Shown: positions 1 to 8,777, counted from the first letter of the stretch. The stretch is 64,000 nucleotides of DNA from DATKRB01 sp036501425 (GCA_036501425.1 DASYAI010000009.1:9297-73296), one strand, 5' to 3'. The notes: generated by a model from the letters alone, not told the origin. Program-made: numbers and translations.

Positions 1-432
1 CAAAAAGGCCTGGCTCTCGCGCAGCTCCCGCTCCCGCCGGCGCTGATCGCCGATGCTCCGGGCGATCGCCGACGCGCCGACCACGGTGCCTGCCTGATTG
101 AAGACCGGCGAGACCCGAACCTCGACCTCGATCGTCGATCCGTCGCGACGCCGTCGTACCCCCTCGACCAGGTCGTGGCGTTCCCCCCGGGCGACGCTGG
201 CCAGGATCCCGGCGACGACCTCGAGCTCGTCCTCGGGGTAGAGCACCGAGATGTGGCTGCCCGTGATGTCCTCGCTGCGGTACCCGTAGAGCTCCTCTGC
301 GCCTCGATTCCAGCCGGCGATCACCCCGTCGAGCCGGACGGCGACGATGGCGTCGTCGGATCCCTCCACGATGGCCGAAAGGAGAGCTCGAGGGTCCGTC
401 AGGCCCGTGCTCAGCGCTGCTCCGCCATCCAC
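1..432 (-). CDS. PAS-domain signalling protein (partial, C-terminus off the left edge)
   Basis: The minus-strand frame is open from a GTG at 432 to the window edge and gives 144 residues. A single PAS fold fills roughly residues 18-128: DDAIVAVRLDGVIAGWN, then GAEELYGY, and RRRRDGSTIEVEVRVSPV with a following GTVVGASAIARSI strand. It runs into a charged RRERELRES helix that looks like a linker to an output domain. The output module (histidine kinase, GGDEF or PP2C-type phosphatase) lies outside the window, so only 'PAS sensor' is safe. GTG 432 is preceded by GGAGAGG about 11 nt upstream. Coding is clear from the domain match; the start is less certain. Confidence 0.8.
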   Translation of the reverse strand, partial: MDGGAALSTGLTDPRALLSAIVEGSDDAIVAVRLDGVIAGWNRGAEELYGYRSEDITGSHISVLYPEDELEVVAGILASVARGERHDLVEGVRRRRDGSTIEVEVRVSPVFNQAGTVVGASAIARSIGDQRRRERELRESQAFL

Positions 433-682
433 CGTCGACGACCCCTCTCCAAGGCTCCGCCCTTGCCCGTGTGCCCCGAGCAAGGCCCGATTTGAACGCT
501 AGGGTCCGTCGAGGGACCTTTGGTTGCGCACGGGTGGCAAGACGGTTGGAACCCTCAACGCGGAGTGATTGGACCTCGAGCAGCAGGTTCTCGCAGAAGG
601 CCCCGAACCAGCGCTCAGGAGGCGCGAGGCGACCTCGAGCACCCATCGACCGGCCTTCGGTGGGAGCCCTCAGCATCGGGGC

Positions 683-1408
683 TCATCGCGCACCGGCGCT
701 GTGGCCGAGGGCGAGCAGCGCGAATCGCCGGAGCACCAGATCGCGCCACGTGACCAGCCGTCCGAGCGCTGCAGGCGTGGCGGTTCGGAGCGCGTCGGAG
801 CCACCCGGGGACTGCTCCGCCTCGGCGGTGAAGGCCTTCAGGAAGCCCTCGACTGCGGCGGAGGTGATCTCGAGGTGGAACTGGATGCCCCACGCCGCCG
901 AGCCCAGCCGGAAGGCCTGGTTCGGGTACCGCCCGCTCGACGCCAGCGGGACCGCCTCGTCCGGCAGCTCGAAGGTGTCACCGTGCCAGTGCAGAACTTC
1001 GAGCGCGCTCGGCAGGCCGCTGAACACCGGGTCGTCGGCGCAGCGGGGGCCCAGGTTCACCGGTCCCCAGCCGATCTCGGGCCCCGCCTCGCCTCGGTGC
1101 ACCGACGCCCCTCCGGCCACCGCCAGTAACTGGGCGCCGAGGCAGACGCCCATGGTCGGGATCCCGCGGCCCACGGCATCGGCGAGGAGATCGATTTCGG
1201 CCCGTCGGGTCTCGAATCCGGTGTCGGAGGCGGCCGACATCGGCCCGCCCATCACCACCAACGCGTCGAGGTGCGAGGCGTCGGAGGGCAACGCCTGGCC
1301 GGCGAAGACGCGGCACACGTCGAGCCGCACTCCGGCCGCGTTCAGCGCTTCGTCGATCGCGAAGCCCTGCTCGGGGGCGACGTGCTGGACGACCAGGCAG
1401 CCGGGCAT
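683..1408 (-). CDS. class I glutamine amidotransferase-domain protein
   Basis: This is a 241-residue stand-alone class I glutamine amidotransferase fold. The nucleophile elbow GVCLGAQ (about residues 91-97) carries the catalytic Cys, and WGIQFHLE supplies the His-Glu pair of the triad. VVMGGPMSA near residue 50 is the oxyanion-side loop, and HWHGDTF is typical of the GMP-synthase-like amidotransferases of this size. Members act on small substrates (for example gamma-glutamyl compounds) or partner with a synthetase; the substrate cannot be read here. It is divergent from the SDR gene at 1604. A TAAGGT hexamer on the minus strand (1418-1423) lies 9 nt before the ATG and may be its -10. Confidence 0.85.
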   Translation of the reverse strand: MPGCLVVQHVAPEQGFAIDEALNAAGVRLDVCRVFAGQALPSDASHLDALVVMGGPMSAASDTGFETRRAEIDLLADAVGRGIPTMGVCLGAQLLAVAGGASVHRGEAGPEIGWGPVNLGPRCADDPVFSGLPSALEVLHWHGDTFELPDEAVPLASSGRYPNQAFRLGSAAWGIQFHLEITSAAVEGFLKAFTAEAEQSPGGSDALRTATPAALGRLVTWRDLVLRRFALLALGHSAGAR

Positions 1409-1603
1409 CGGGGGGCCACCTTATGAGATCGAGCGGCCACCTCGATCCGACCGCTCCGCGGTCCGGGTCACCGGCGGTCCGGGTCCGGGTCCCCGGTCAC
1501 CGGTCAGGGATGCGCCGGCCCCGGTAGGCTCACCGACGGTCTGCCGTCGGGTCCACGCCCTCGAGGGCCACCGTCGCCAGCGCAGCCGCCCGGGGAGGAT
1601 CCG

Positions 1604-2494
1604 ATGGTCGACCGAGACAACCTGATGGTCGTGGCGAGAGACGTCGAGCGCGTCGAGCTCGATCCCTCCGACATCCTCCTCACCGATCAGGTGGCGGTCG
1701 TCACCGGGGGTGGGGGTGGTATCGGGCAGGGGATCGCCCTGGGCCTGGCTCGTTTCGGCTGTGACGTGGCGGTCATCGACGTCGTTCCCGAGCGGTGCAC
1801 CGCCACCGAGGCCGCCATCGGTCGGCTCGGCCGGCGAGGGCTCGGCATACCCGGTGACGTGATGGACGCCGAATTCCTGACCGGGGCGATCGCCCGGGTG
1901 GGCGAGCACTTCGGGCGGCTCGACATCCTGGTCAACAATGCCGGCGGCTCGCGCAGCGGATCTTTCCTGTCGCAACCGGCCGGCAGTGTCCGCCGCCATG
2001 TGGACATCAACCTGTTCTCGTTGTTCTTCGCCACCCAGGCCGCCGCTCCCCTGATGATCGAGGGCGGTCGGGGCGGCTCGATCGTCAACGTGACCAGCAT
2101 CGAGGGCTTGCGGGCGGCGCCCGGGTTCGCGGTCTATGCCGCCTGCAAGGCCGGCGTGGTGAGCTTCACCAAGTCGATGGCGCTCGAGCTCGCCGAGCAC
2201 CGAATCCGGGTCAACGCGCTCGCGCCCGATCACACGATCACCCCTGGGACGCGGGGCAACCGGGTCGGTCCGGTGGACCCCGAATCGTGGGCCGACTCGG
2301 ACTTCGACACCTTGGCCTCGGTGGTCCCGCTCGGACGGGAGGGGATCGTCGAGGAATGCGCCAGCACCGCCATATGGCTCTGCTCACGGATGTCGGACTA
2401 CGTCACCGGCGTCACGGTGAACGTCGACGGGGGCACCTGGGCGTCGAGCGGCTGGCTCCGCGAACCGGATGGTCGATGGACCCAGCACACGTGA
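1604..2494 (+). CDS. SDR family NAD(P)-dependent oxidoreductase
   Basis: A 296-residue classical short-chain dehydrogenase/reductase. TGGGGGIGQGIA near residue 34 is the Rossmann TGxxxGxG cofactor loop, VNNAGG the NNAG motif, VTSIEG supplies the catalytic Ser, and YAACK the Tyr-x3-Lys pair. The acidic residue at the end of beta-2 (VAVIDV) favours NAD(H). A 25-residue N-terminal extension precedes the fold. The ATG is set by GGGGAGG five bases upstream. Its stop lies 13 nt before the GTG of the acyl-CoA dehydrogenase, so the two are probably co-transcribed and may act on the same acyl-CoA or alcohol intermediate. The substrate is unknown. Confidence 0.9.
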   Translation: MVDRDNLMVVARDVERVELDPSDILLTDQVAVVTGGGGGIGQGIALGLARFGCDVAVIDVVPERCTATEAAIGRLGRRGLGIPGDVMDAEFLTGAIARVGEHFGRLDILVNNAGGSRSGSFLSQPAGSVRRHVDINLFSLFFATQAAAPLMIEGGRGGSIVNVTSIEGLRAAPGFAVYAACKAGVVSFTKSMALELAEHRIRVNALAPDHTITPGTRGNRVGPVDPESWADSDFDTLASVVPLGREGIVEECASTAIWLCSRMSDYVTGVTVNVDGGTWASSGWLREPDGRWTQHT

Positions 2495-2507
2495 GGATGG
2501 TGAGCCG

Positions 2508-3650
2508 GTGATCACCGACGAGCACCGCGAGCTGCGCCGGACGGTGCGGTCGTGGGCCGAAGCGGACGTGGCGCCCTACGCCGCCGCCGTCGACGCCGAC
2601 CCCCGGTACCCCGACGAGGCGTGGTCCTCGTACGTGGCGCGGGGCTGGGTGAGGATGCAGTACCCGGAGGCCTATGGCGGCGACGGGGCCGACGCCGTCT
2701 CGTGCGCCATCCTCATCGAAGAGCTCGCCCGGGTGTGCGCCTCCTCCTCGCTGACCGCGCTCATCTCCAAGCTGGCGATGACGCCGGTGCTGCACTGGGG
2801 TTCACCGGAATTGCGAGCCCGCTACCTGCCGCGGATCGCGTCGGGACAGTCGCAGGGAAGCTATTGCCTGTCGGAGCCCGACGCCGGTTCCGACGTGGCG
2901 TCCATGACCACGACGGCGCGGCGCGATGGGGACTTCTACGTGCTGAACGGGACGAAGTGCTGGATCACCAACGCTGGGGTGAGCGATCTCTACACGGTCT
3001 TCGCCCGGACCGACCAGGGGCCCGGGCACCGTGGGATCTCGTGCTTCGTGGTGGAGCGGGAGTGGGGGGTGGAGATCGGGCGCCTCGAATCCAAGCTCGG
3101 CGTGCGCGGGAGCCCGACCGGCGAGGTGCTCCTCCGCGACGTCCGGGTGCCGCTGGAGAACCGGGTGGGGGAGGAGGGTGCGGGGTTCTACATCGCCATG
3201 GGCACGCTCGACCGCTCCCGTCCCAATATCGGTGCCCAGGCGGTGGGCATCGCCCAGGGGGCGATCGACTACGCGGCGCGCTACCTGCGTGAGCGGGTGC
3301 AATTCGGCCGGCCGCTGGCCGAGCTACAGGGCCTCCAGTTCATGCTGGCCGACATGGCGACGACGACCGAGGCGGCCCGGCTGCTCGTCTACCAGGCGAT
3401 GGAACTGCTGGACGGCGGGGATCCGGGCGGGGAGCTGAACCGGGCCGGGGCGATGGCCAAGTGCTTCGCGTCGGACACCGCCATGGCGGTCACCACCGAC
3501 GCGGTCCAGCTGCTCGGGGGGACGGGGTACACCGTCGCCCACCCGGTCGAGCGGTTCATGCGGGACGCCAAGGTGACCCAGATCTACGAGGGCACCAACC
3601 AGATCCAGCGGGTGGTGATCGCCCGTAGCCTGCTCAGCGGGTCGAGCTGA
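2508..3650 (+). CDS. acyl-CoA dehydrogenase
   Basis: A 380-residue FAD-dependent acyl-CoA dehydrogenase of normal length: helical N-terminal domain, middle beta domain with YCLSEPDAGSDVASM and WITNAG, and helical C-terminal domain ending in the signature IYEGTNQIQR, whose Glu is the expected catalytic base. It would introduce an alpha,beta double bond into an acyl-CoA and pass electrons to ETF. GTG at 2508 is preferred because it begins just before the conserved TDEHRELRRTVRSW helix; an in-frame ATG at 2469 would overlap the SDR gene by 26 nt. The stop codon lies inside a 13-bp tandem repeat (3641-3676). Confidence 0.92.
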   Translation: MITDEHRELRRTVRSWAEADVAPYAAAVDADPRYPDEAWSSYVARGWVRMQYPEAYGGDGADAVSCAILIEELARVCASSSLTALISKLAMTPVLHWGSPELRARYLPRIASGQSQGSYCLSEPDAGSDVASMTTTARRDGDFYVLNGTKCWITNAGVSDLYTVFARTDQGPGHRGISCFVVEREWGVEIGRLESKLGVRGSPTGEVLLRDVRVPLENRVGEEGAGFYIAMGTLDRSRPNIGAQAVGIAQGAIDYAARYLRERVQFGRPLAELQGLQFMLADMATTTEAARLLVYQAMELLDGGDPGGELNRAGAMAKCFASDTAMAVTTDAVQLLGGTGYTVAHPVERFMRDAKVTQIYEGTNQIQRVVIARSLLSGSS

Positions 3651-3676
3651 TCGGTCGAGCTGATCGGTCGAGCTGG
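3641..3676 (+). repeat. 13-bp tandem repeat across the acyl-CoA dehydrogenase stop codon
   Basis: The unit GTCGAGCTGATCG occurs twice perfectly (3641-3653, 3654-3666), followed by a partial third copy (3667-3676). The TGA stop at 3648-3650 is inside the first unit. In the upstream reading frame the repeat begins with the codons for Val-Glu-Leu-stop. Confidence 0.85.
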
Positions 3677-3745
3677 ATTTTCGCTGTCACCGCCACCTGC
3701 GCGAGCATCCGGGGCGGCTCGAGCGGAGGTGACGGTGGTGGAGCA

Positions 3746-4564
3746 GTGACGAACGCCGAGGAGCCGAGCGGTTCCGCGGAGCCGAGCCTCGACGAGTCCG
3801 GCCCGCACTTCGTGGCGGCGTTGGGCCTCGAGCAGTGGATCGACGGCGCCACGACCAACGGCCGGGCCGCCATCGGGCCCGAGCTGTGCGCGCCGGGGAG
3901 CCAGCACCCCCGCATCGGCGTTCTGGCCACCATGGCCGATCTGGTGGTGGGCAGCCGGCCGGAGGGCCCCATCAACCCCACCGTCGACTTGCGGGTCCGG
4001 TTGCTCGCCCGGCCGGCGATGTCCACGGTCCGGGTCCGCTGTGACGCGTTGCGCTCCGGCCGGAACCTGTTCGTCGGCCACGCCCGGTTCTACGCCGACG
4101 ACGACGTCGCTCCATTCGCCACCTCGGTCGCCACGTTCATGAACCGGCCGATCGTCCTGGCGGGACTCCCCCGGCCCGCGCCGAGGGGTGCCGGAGCGCC
4201 GGTCCACGTGGAGGACCTGATGGCGGCCCGGTTCGACGCCACGGGCTCGGCGGAGATCCACCTTGTGCCTCGACTCGTCAACGGCACCGGCGGCACCGTG
4301 CAGGGGGGCGTACTCGCCACACTGGCCGAGCTGGTCGCCGAGCGGGCCATCGCCGAGCCGGGGCGGGCAGCCGTCGTCGATCTCGACGTGCGGTACTTGG
4401 CCCGGGTGCGCGTGGGGCCGGTGCGGGCGACCGCCACCCGGCTGGAGGGTCCCGGTGCCCGCTCGGCGGTCGGGGGAGGGCAGGCGGTGGAGGTACGGAT
4501 GGTCGACGTGGGGTTCGACGCCCGCCCGGTCGCCTTCGTCACTGCCGCCGTGACGCGCCTCTGA
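3746..4564 (+). CDS. double-hotdog acyl-CoA thioesterase-like protein
   Basis: 272 residues that read as two hotdog domains in tandem. The first (about 30-140) has HPRIGVLATMADLVVGS followed by strand NPTVDLRVRLLARP; the second (about 155-270) has GGTVQGGVLATLAELVAERA followed by AAVVDLDVRYLARVRVGPVRATATR. The helix after the GG(V)LATLAD/E turn is the PaaI/YbgC-type hotdog helix, with Asp/Glu in the position often used by thioesterases. Likely role: hydrolysis or binding of an acyl-CoA made by the upstream SDR and acyl-CoA dehydrogenase. The exact substrate is unknown. The start is the GTG at 3746, with GGAG a few bases upstream. Confidence 0.8.
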   Translation: MTNAEEPSGSAEPSLDESGPHFVAALGLEQWIDGATTNGRAAIGPELCAPGSQHPRIGVLATMADLVVGSRPEGPINPTVDLRVRLLARPAMSTVRVRCDALRSGRNLFVGHARFYADDDVAPFATSVATFMNRPIVLAGLPRPAPRGAGAPVHVEDLMAARFDATGSAEIHLVPRLVNGTGGTVQGGVLATLAELVAERAIAEPGRAAVVDLDVRYLARVRVGPVRATATRLEGPGARSAVGGGQAVEVRMVDVGFDARPVAFVTAAVTRL

Positions 4565-4631
4565 CCCGCCGACCACGGCTACGGTGAGTCGGCGCGGGCG
4601 CTCGCGGCGCCCTCGGGAAGGGGAACGCGCC

Positions 4632-5270
4632 GTGCCGATCGATCTGGCCGAGATGCTCGACCCGGGTCACTCCGCCGTCCTCACCATGGAGGTGCAGCGC
4701 GGCGTGCTGGGCGGGCTGCCCGCTCTCGGTGCAGCGGTCGAGGAGGTCGGCATCCTGCCGAACCTCCGGCGCCTGCTGGCTGGCGCCCGCCGGGCCGGGG
4801 TCGCCGTCGTCCACTGCACCGCCGGTCCGCTGCTGGTCCCCGGTGCGCCCCCCAACTACCCCGGTGCGGCGGCCATGGCCCGGCGGGGGGCCGGGGTGCC
4901 GGCGTCTGGGCCGGCCGCGCTGGGCTCCACCCGGGCCGACCTGGCGCCCGAGATCGGGCCTGAGCCGAGCGACCTGGTGGTCGAGCGCCACCAAGGGGTG
5001 ACGCCGTTCACCGGGACCGAGCTCGACGGCGTGCTCCGGCGCCTGGGGGTCACCACGGTGGTGGCCTCGGGCATCTCGCTCAACGTCGGGATCGTGGCCC
5101 TCTGCGCCGAGGCGGTGAGCCTGGGCTACCGGGTGGCGGTCGCGGTCGACGCGGTGGCCGGGGTGCCGGCGGCGTACGGCCGGGCGGTGCTCGAGAATGC
5201 GATCCCGTTCCTCGCCACCCGGCTGGGCGTCGACGAGCTGTGCGCGATCTGGGAGCCTGTCGCCCGGTGA
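4632..5270 (+). CDS. isochorismatase-fold protein, catalytic residues replaced
   Basis: A 212-residue isochorismatase/cysteine-hydrolase fold, set by GGAAGGGG before GTG 4632; a longer in-frame start at 4584 lacks such a site. The fold is recognisable (HSAVLTMEVQ strand, AGVAVVHCT, VTPFTGTELDGVLRRLGV, VASGISLNVGIVALCAEA, GYRVAVAVDAVAG), but the usual Asp-Lys-Cys triad is not there. The D-x-Q Asp is Glu20 (MEVQ), the Lys position falls in VERHQG, and the nucleophile Cys in the G-x-x-x-x-x-C elbow is Gly (SLNVG). It is therefore probably not a canonical cysteine hydrolase; a binding or non-hydrolytic role is possible. Related Gly-containing proteins appear to exist in actinobacteria, so this may be a subfamily and not a decaying gene. 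Confidence 0.75.
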   Translation: MPIDLAEMLDPGHSAVLTMEVQRGVLGGLPALGAAVEEVGILPNLRRLLAGARRAGVAVVHCTAGPLLVPGAPPNYPGAAAMARRGAGVPASGPAALGSTRADLAPEIGPEPSDLVVERHQGVTPFTGTELDGVLRRLGVTTVVASGISLNVGIVALCAEAVSLGYRVAVAVDAVAGVPAAYGRAVLENAIPFLATRLGVDELCAIWEPVAR

Positions 5271-5370
5271 CGTCCGGCCCTGCGAGGTCGGGTCGTCCGA
5301 GGGCTCGGCGCCCGTGCTGGGCGGTGCCCGGACGTCGGAGCAATCTGCCCTTGTCCCGGTAGGGCGCGCA

Positions 5371-5409
5371 CCGGTTCTTAGGAATCGCACAGTTTCGCCT
5401 TAGGAACCG
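5371..5409 (+). promoter_or_regulatory. repeat-containing candidate operator upstream of the MacAB-type operon
   Basis: CTTAGGAAnCG occurs as a direct repeat at 5377-5387 and 5399-5409, 22 bp apart (two helical turns). The same stretch is bounded by CGGTTC (5372-5377) and GAACCG (5404-5409) as inverted arms. It ends 28 nt before the ATG at 5438. This spacing suits an OmpR-type or dimeric regulator binding one face of the helix. No regulator gene is adjacent. Confidence 0.45.
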
Positions 5410-5437
5410 TTGAAGTCGGTGGGGTTGACTGTCCGCC

Positions 5438-6778
5438 ATGGTCATGCCCGAGACGGTCCGCGCGGCCCAGCGCCCCGAGGATCTCACCCAGCAGCTCCCG
5501 GGGGTCACCGGCAGTGAGGGGCCCCGGCGGCGTCTGCCCAACCGGCGCACGATCGTGCTGCTGGTGGTGGCCGTGGTGGTCGTCGCCGGAGCCGGCATCG
5601 GGATCTGGCTCGGCACCAGCTCCTCCTCGCCGTCGGCACTGACCGTCACCACGCAGGTGGTGAGCGTCACCAGCGGGACGATGCAGCAGACGGTGTCGGC
5701 CACCGGCACCCTCGCCCCCGCCCAAGAGGCGAACCTCGACTTCGCCGTGTCGGGGAAGGTCACGGCGGTCGACGTGGCGACCGGTCAGGCGGTCACCGCC
5801 GGCCAAGCCTTGGCCACGATCGACCCGTCGGCACTCCAGCAGCTGGCGGACGCCGCCCAGGCGTCCCTCTCGTCGGCCCAAGCAAAGCTCTCGAGCGACG
5901 AGGCTTCCGGCGCCGACGCCAGTCAGGTCGACTCCGACGAGGCGGCGGTCACTTCTGCGACCTCGGCCCTCACGACGGCCCAGAGCAATCTGGCCGATGC
6001 CACCCTCACGTCGACGGTCACCGGCATGGTGGCGTCGGTCGACCTGAGCGTCGGGCAGCAGGTCACCGGCTCCGGCTCGGGCGCCTCCGGCTCGGACGCC
6101 TCGGGCGAGGGCGCCTCGAGCGCGGCTACCGGCAGCTCGTCGGCCTCGAGCTCATCGTCCGCGCAGATCGTCGTGGTGGCGACGGGGAGCTACGTCGTGA
6201 GCACCACCGTCGACGACACCCAGATCGGCCAAGTCAAAGAGGGTGACCAGGCCGTCATCACGCCATCGGGGTCCACCACGCCGGTATACGGCACGGTGTC
6301 CTCGGTCGGGCTGATCGCCTCGCAGACCTCGGGAGTGGCGGCCTTTCCCGTGTCCATCGCGGTGACCGGCTCGCCGAGCGGGCTCTACGCCGGGGCGTCG
6401 GCATCGGTGTCGATCGTCGTCGAGGAGATCCAGGACGCGTTGCAAGTGCCGACGGCCGCCATCTCGTACGGCTCGAGCGGCCAGGCCACCGTGACCGTGG
6501 TGCAGAACGGGAAGGACGTGACCCGCAACGTGACCACCGGCGTCGCGGCCAACGGCGAGACCCAGATCACGAGCGGCCTGAGCAGCGGGGACAAGGTGGT
6601 CGAGCGGGTGGTGAAGTTCAACGGCACCGTCGGGGGCGGCGGTCGCAGCCTGTTTGGGGGAAGCGGAGCGAGCCGGGGCCCTTCGGGAGGCCGGGTGGGC
6701 GGCGGCGAGTTCGGTGGCGGGTTGGGCGGTGGCGGGTTCGCGCGGCAGGTCCCGACCGGCGGAGGGACCGGTGGCTGA
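5438..6778 (+). CDS. HlyD/MacA-type membrane-fusion adaptor protein
   Basis: 446 residues. One N-terminal membrane segment (about 36-58), then a periplasmic-adaptor layout: QQTVSATGTLAPAQEANLDF begins the barrel-sandwich domain, SGKVTAVDVATGQAVTAGQALATID is the first lipoyl half, an Ala/Ser-rich coiled-coil hairpin follows, and LTSTVTGMVASVDLSVGQQV is the second lipoyl half. The beta-barrel and membrane-proximal domains lie at about 250-400. The hairpin is short, and a Ser/Gly/Ala-rich insert lies after the second lipoyl half. The C-terminus is a Gly-rich tail. It would link the MacB-type ABC transporter to the cell envelope. It overlaps the ATPase gene by 8 nt. Confidence 0.88.
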   Translation: MVMPETVRAAQRPEDLTQQLPGVTGSEGPRRRLPNRRTIVLLVVAVVVVAGAGIGIWLGTSSSSPSALTVTTQVVSVTSGTMQQTVSATGTLAPAQEANLDFAVSGKVTAVDVATGQAVTAGQALATIDPSALQQLADAAQASLSSAQAKLSSDEASGADASQVDSDEAAVTSATSALTTAQSNLADATLTSTVTGMVASVDLSVGQQVTGSGSGASGSDASGEGASSAATGSSSASSSSSAQIVVVATGSYVVSTTVDDTQIGQVKEGDQAVITPSGSTTPVYGTVSSVGLIASQTSGVAAFPVSIAVTGSPSGLYAGASASVSIVVEEIQDALQVPTAAISYGSSGQATVTVVQNGKDVTRNVTTGVAANGETQITSGLSSGDKVVERVVKFNGTVGGGGRSLFGGSGASRGPSGGRVGGGEFGGGLGGGGFARQVPTGGGTGG

Positions 6779-7469
6779 TCGGTCCCCCGTCATCGAGCTG
6801 GACCACGTCACCAAGGTCTACCGGAGCGGCCGGCTCGCGGTGGCCGCGTTGCGGGGAATCTCGATCGACATCGCCGAGGGTGAGTACGTCGCCGTGATGG
6901 GCCCGTCGGGGTCGGGCAAGTCCACCCTGATGCACATCTTGGGTTGCCTCGACGTTCCGACCACCGGTTCGTACCGGCTGGCCGGCGAGAGCGTCGGCGA
7001 GATGGACGAGGCGGCGTTGGCCTCGGTCCGCAACCGGCGGATCGGGTTCGTCTTCCAGCAGTTCAACCTGCTGCCCTCGCTCAGTGCCAGCCGCAACGTC
7101 GAGCTGCCGCTGGCCTATGCGGGGGTCGATCGGGCCGAGCGCCACGAGCGGGCGCTGGCGGCGCTGGACCGGGTGGGGCTGGCGGACCGGGTCCAGCACC
7201 GCCCGGGGGAGCTTTCGGGGGGCCAGCAGCAGCGGGTGGCGATCGCCCGGGCGCTGGTGGGCGATCCGGCGCTCATCTTGGCCGACGAGCCCACCGGGGC
7301 GCTCGACTCGCGTTCGGCGGCCGACGTGATGGTCTTGCTGGACGAGCTGCACCAGGCGGGACGGACGCTCGTGCTGATCACCCATGCGGCAGAGGTGGCC
7401 GCGGTGGCCGAGCGCGAGCTGCGCATCTTCGACGGGCTGATCGTGGGCGCCGATGAGGTGGTGGCGTGA
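6771..7469 (+). CDS. MacB/LolD-type ABC transporter ATP-binding protein
   Basis: 232 residues forming one complete nucleotide-binding domain: GPSGSGKST (Walker A), QQFNLLP (Q-loop region), LSGGQQQRVAIARAL (signature), LILADEPTGALDS (Walker B) and VLITHAAE (switch His). The DEPTGALDS and GCLDVPTTG wording is typical of the MacB/LolD/FtsE group. GTG 6771 is chosen over an earlier in-frame codon at 6654 because the conserved IELDHVTKVYRSG starts a few residues later and GGAGGGA lies just upstream. It overlaps both the adaptor stop and the permease start, so translation is probably coupled. Confidence 0.92.
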   Translation: MADRSPVIELDHVTKVYRSGRLAVAALRGISIDIAEGEYVAVMGPSGSGKSTLMHILGCLDVPTTGSYRLAGESVGEMDEAALASVRNRRIGFVFQQFNLLPSLSASRNVELPLAYAGVDRAERHERALAALDRVGLADRVQHRPGELSGGQQQRVAIARALVGDPALILADEPTGALDSRSAADVMVLLDELHQAGRTLVLITHAAEVAAVAERELRIFDGLIVGADEVVA

Positions 7470-8704
7470 ACTGGATCGACACCCTGCGCACCGGGCTCGA
7501 GGCGGTGCGGACCCATCGGATGCGCTCCACCCTGACCGTTGTGGGCATCATGATCGGCATCGCCGCGGTCATCTTGACCGTGGGGCTGGGCCAGGGGGCA
7601 CAGAACCAAGTCAGCTCGGAGATCAACGCGTTGGGCACCAACCTGTTGACCGTGTCGCCGGGCAGCAGCACCTCGGCCGAGGGCATCCGGGGCGGTATCG
7701 GCTCGGCGTCGACGCTCACCGAGGCCGATGCCGACGCCCTCTCCTCGCGGACTGTCGCCCCCGACATCAAGGCGGTCGCCCCGGTGGTCTCGTCATCCGA
7801 GACCCTCACCGACACGGCGAACTCGAACAACTGGACGTCCACGGTGAACGGCAGCACGCCGGCGTGGGCGACGGTCCGGAGCCGCACGGTCACCCAGGGC
7901 CGCTTCATTGACGACCAGGACGTCACCGATCACACGGCGGTGGCGGTGCTCGGGTCGGACACCGCCTCGGAGCTGTTCAGCGGCCTCGACCCGGTGGGCC
8001 AGACCGTCAGCGTCGGCGGCGTGCCGATGACGGTGATCGGGGTGCTGAACACGGTGGGAGCCAGCTCGTCATCGACCACGGCCGACCAGGACGACCAGGT
8101 GATCGTCCCCATCAGCACCGCGGTCGACCGGCTCTTCGGGTCCGGCTCGCTCAGCTCGATCCTCATCCAGTCCACCTCGGGCTCGACGCTGTCGGCCGCC
8201 TACCAAGAGGCGGACCACGAGCTCCTCGCGCAGCACCAGATCACGAACGCGACCGATGCCGACTTCACCATCACCTCGGCGGCGTCACTGGTGTCGACGG
8301 CCACGTCGGTCGACCGGACGCTCACGATCCTCCTCGGCGGCGTCGCCGGCATCTCGCTGCTGGTGGGCGGGATCGGCGTGATGAACATCATGCTGGTCTC
8401 GGTGACCGAGCGGGTCCGGGAGATCGGCCTTCGAAAGGCGCTCGGCGCCACGCCGACGCTCATCCGGCGCCAGTTCCTGCTCGAGGCCTCGGTCCTCGGA
8501 CTCTCCGGCGGCGCCCTCGGCGCCTTGCTGGCCGTGCTCGGGGCGTGGCTCCTCCCGCACGCGATCGGGTACCCGATCACGCTGTCCGTGCTCGCCAGCG
8601 TGGGTGCCCTGGTGATCGCCATCGCCATCGGGCTGGTGTTCGGCGTCTACCCGGCCTCCCGTGCCGCCCGGCTGGCCCCCATCGACGCCCTCCGGAGCGA
8701 ATGA
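7466..8704 (+). CDS. MacB-type ABC transporter permease
   Basis: 412 residues with MacB/FtsX architecture: an N-terminal membrane helix (TVVGIMIGIAAVILTVGLG), a large extracytoplasmic MacB_PCD domain to about residue 270, then three C-terminal membrane helices (LLGGVAGISLLVGGIGVMNIMLVSV, LGLSGGALGALLAVLGAWLL, LVIAIAIGLVFGVYPASRAA). VTERVREIGLRKALGA between the second and third helices is the coupling segment of FtsX-like permeases. Mechanotransmission-type transport of a hydrophobic compound or peptide is the known family role. It starts in a GTGA overlap with the ATPase gene. Confidence 0.92.
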   Translation: MNWIDTLRTGLEAVRTHRMRSTLTVVGIMIGIAAVILTVGLGQGAQNQVSSEINALGTNLLTVSPGSSTSAEGIRGGIGSASTLTEADADALSSRTVAPDIKAVAPVVSSSETLTDTANSNNWTSTVNGSTPAWATVRSRTVTQGRFIDDQDVTDHTAVAVLGSDTASELFSGLDPVGQTVSVGGVPMTVIGVLNTVGASSSSTTADQDDQVIVPISTAVDRLFGSGSLSSILIQSTSGSTLSAAYQEADHELLAQHQITNATDADFTITSAASLVSTATSVDRTLTILLGGVAGISLLVGGIGVMNIMLVSVTERVREIGLRKALGATPTLIRRQFLLEASVLGLSGGALGALLAVLGAWLLPHAIGYPITLSVLASVGALVIAIAIGLVFGVYPASRAARLAPIDALRSE

Positions 8705-8777
8705 GCATGGCCACCGCGTCCGCCGACCCTCGATTCCCGTGGCTCCAGATCCCTACCACCAAGGAGATGACCGACCG

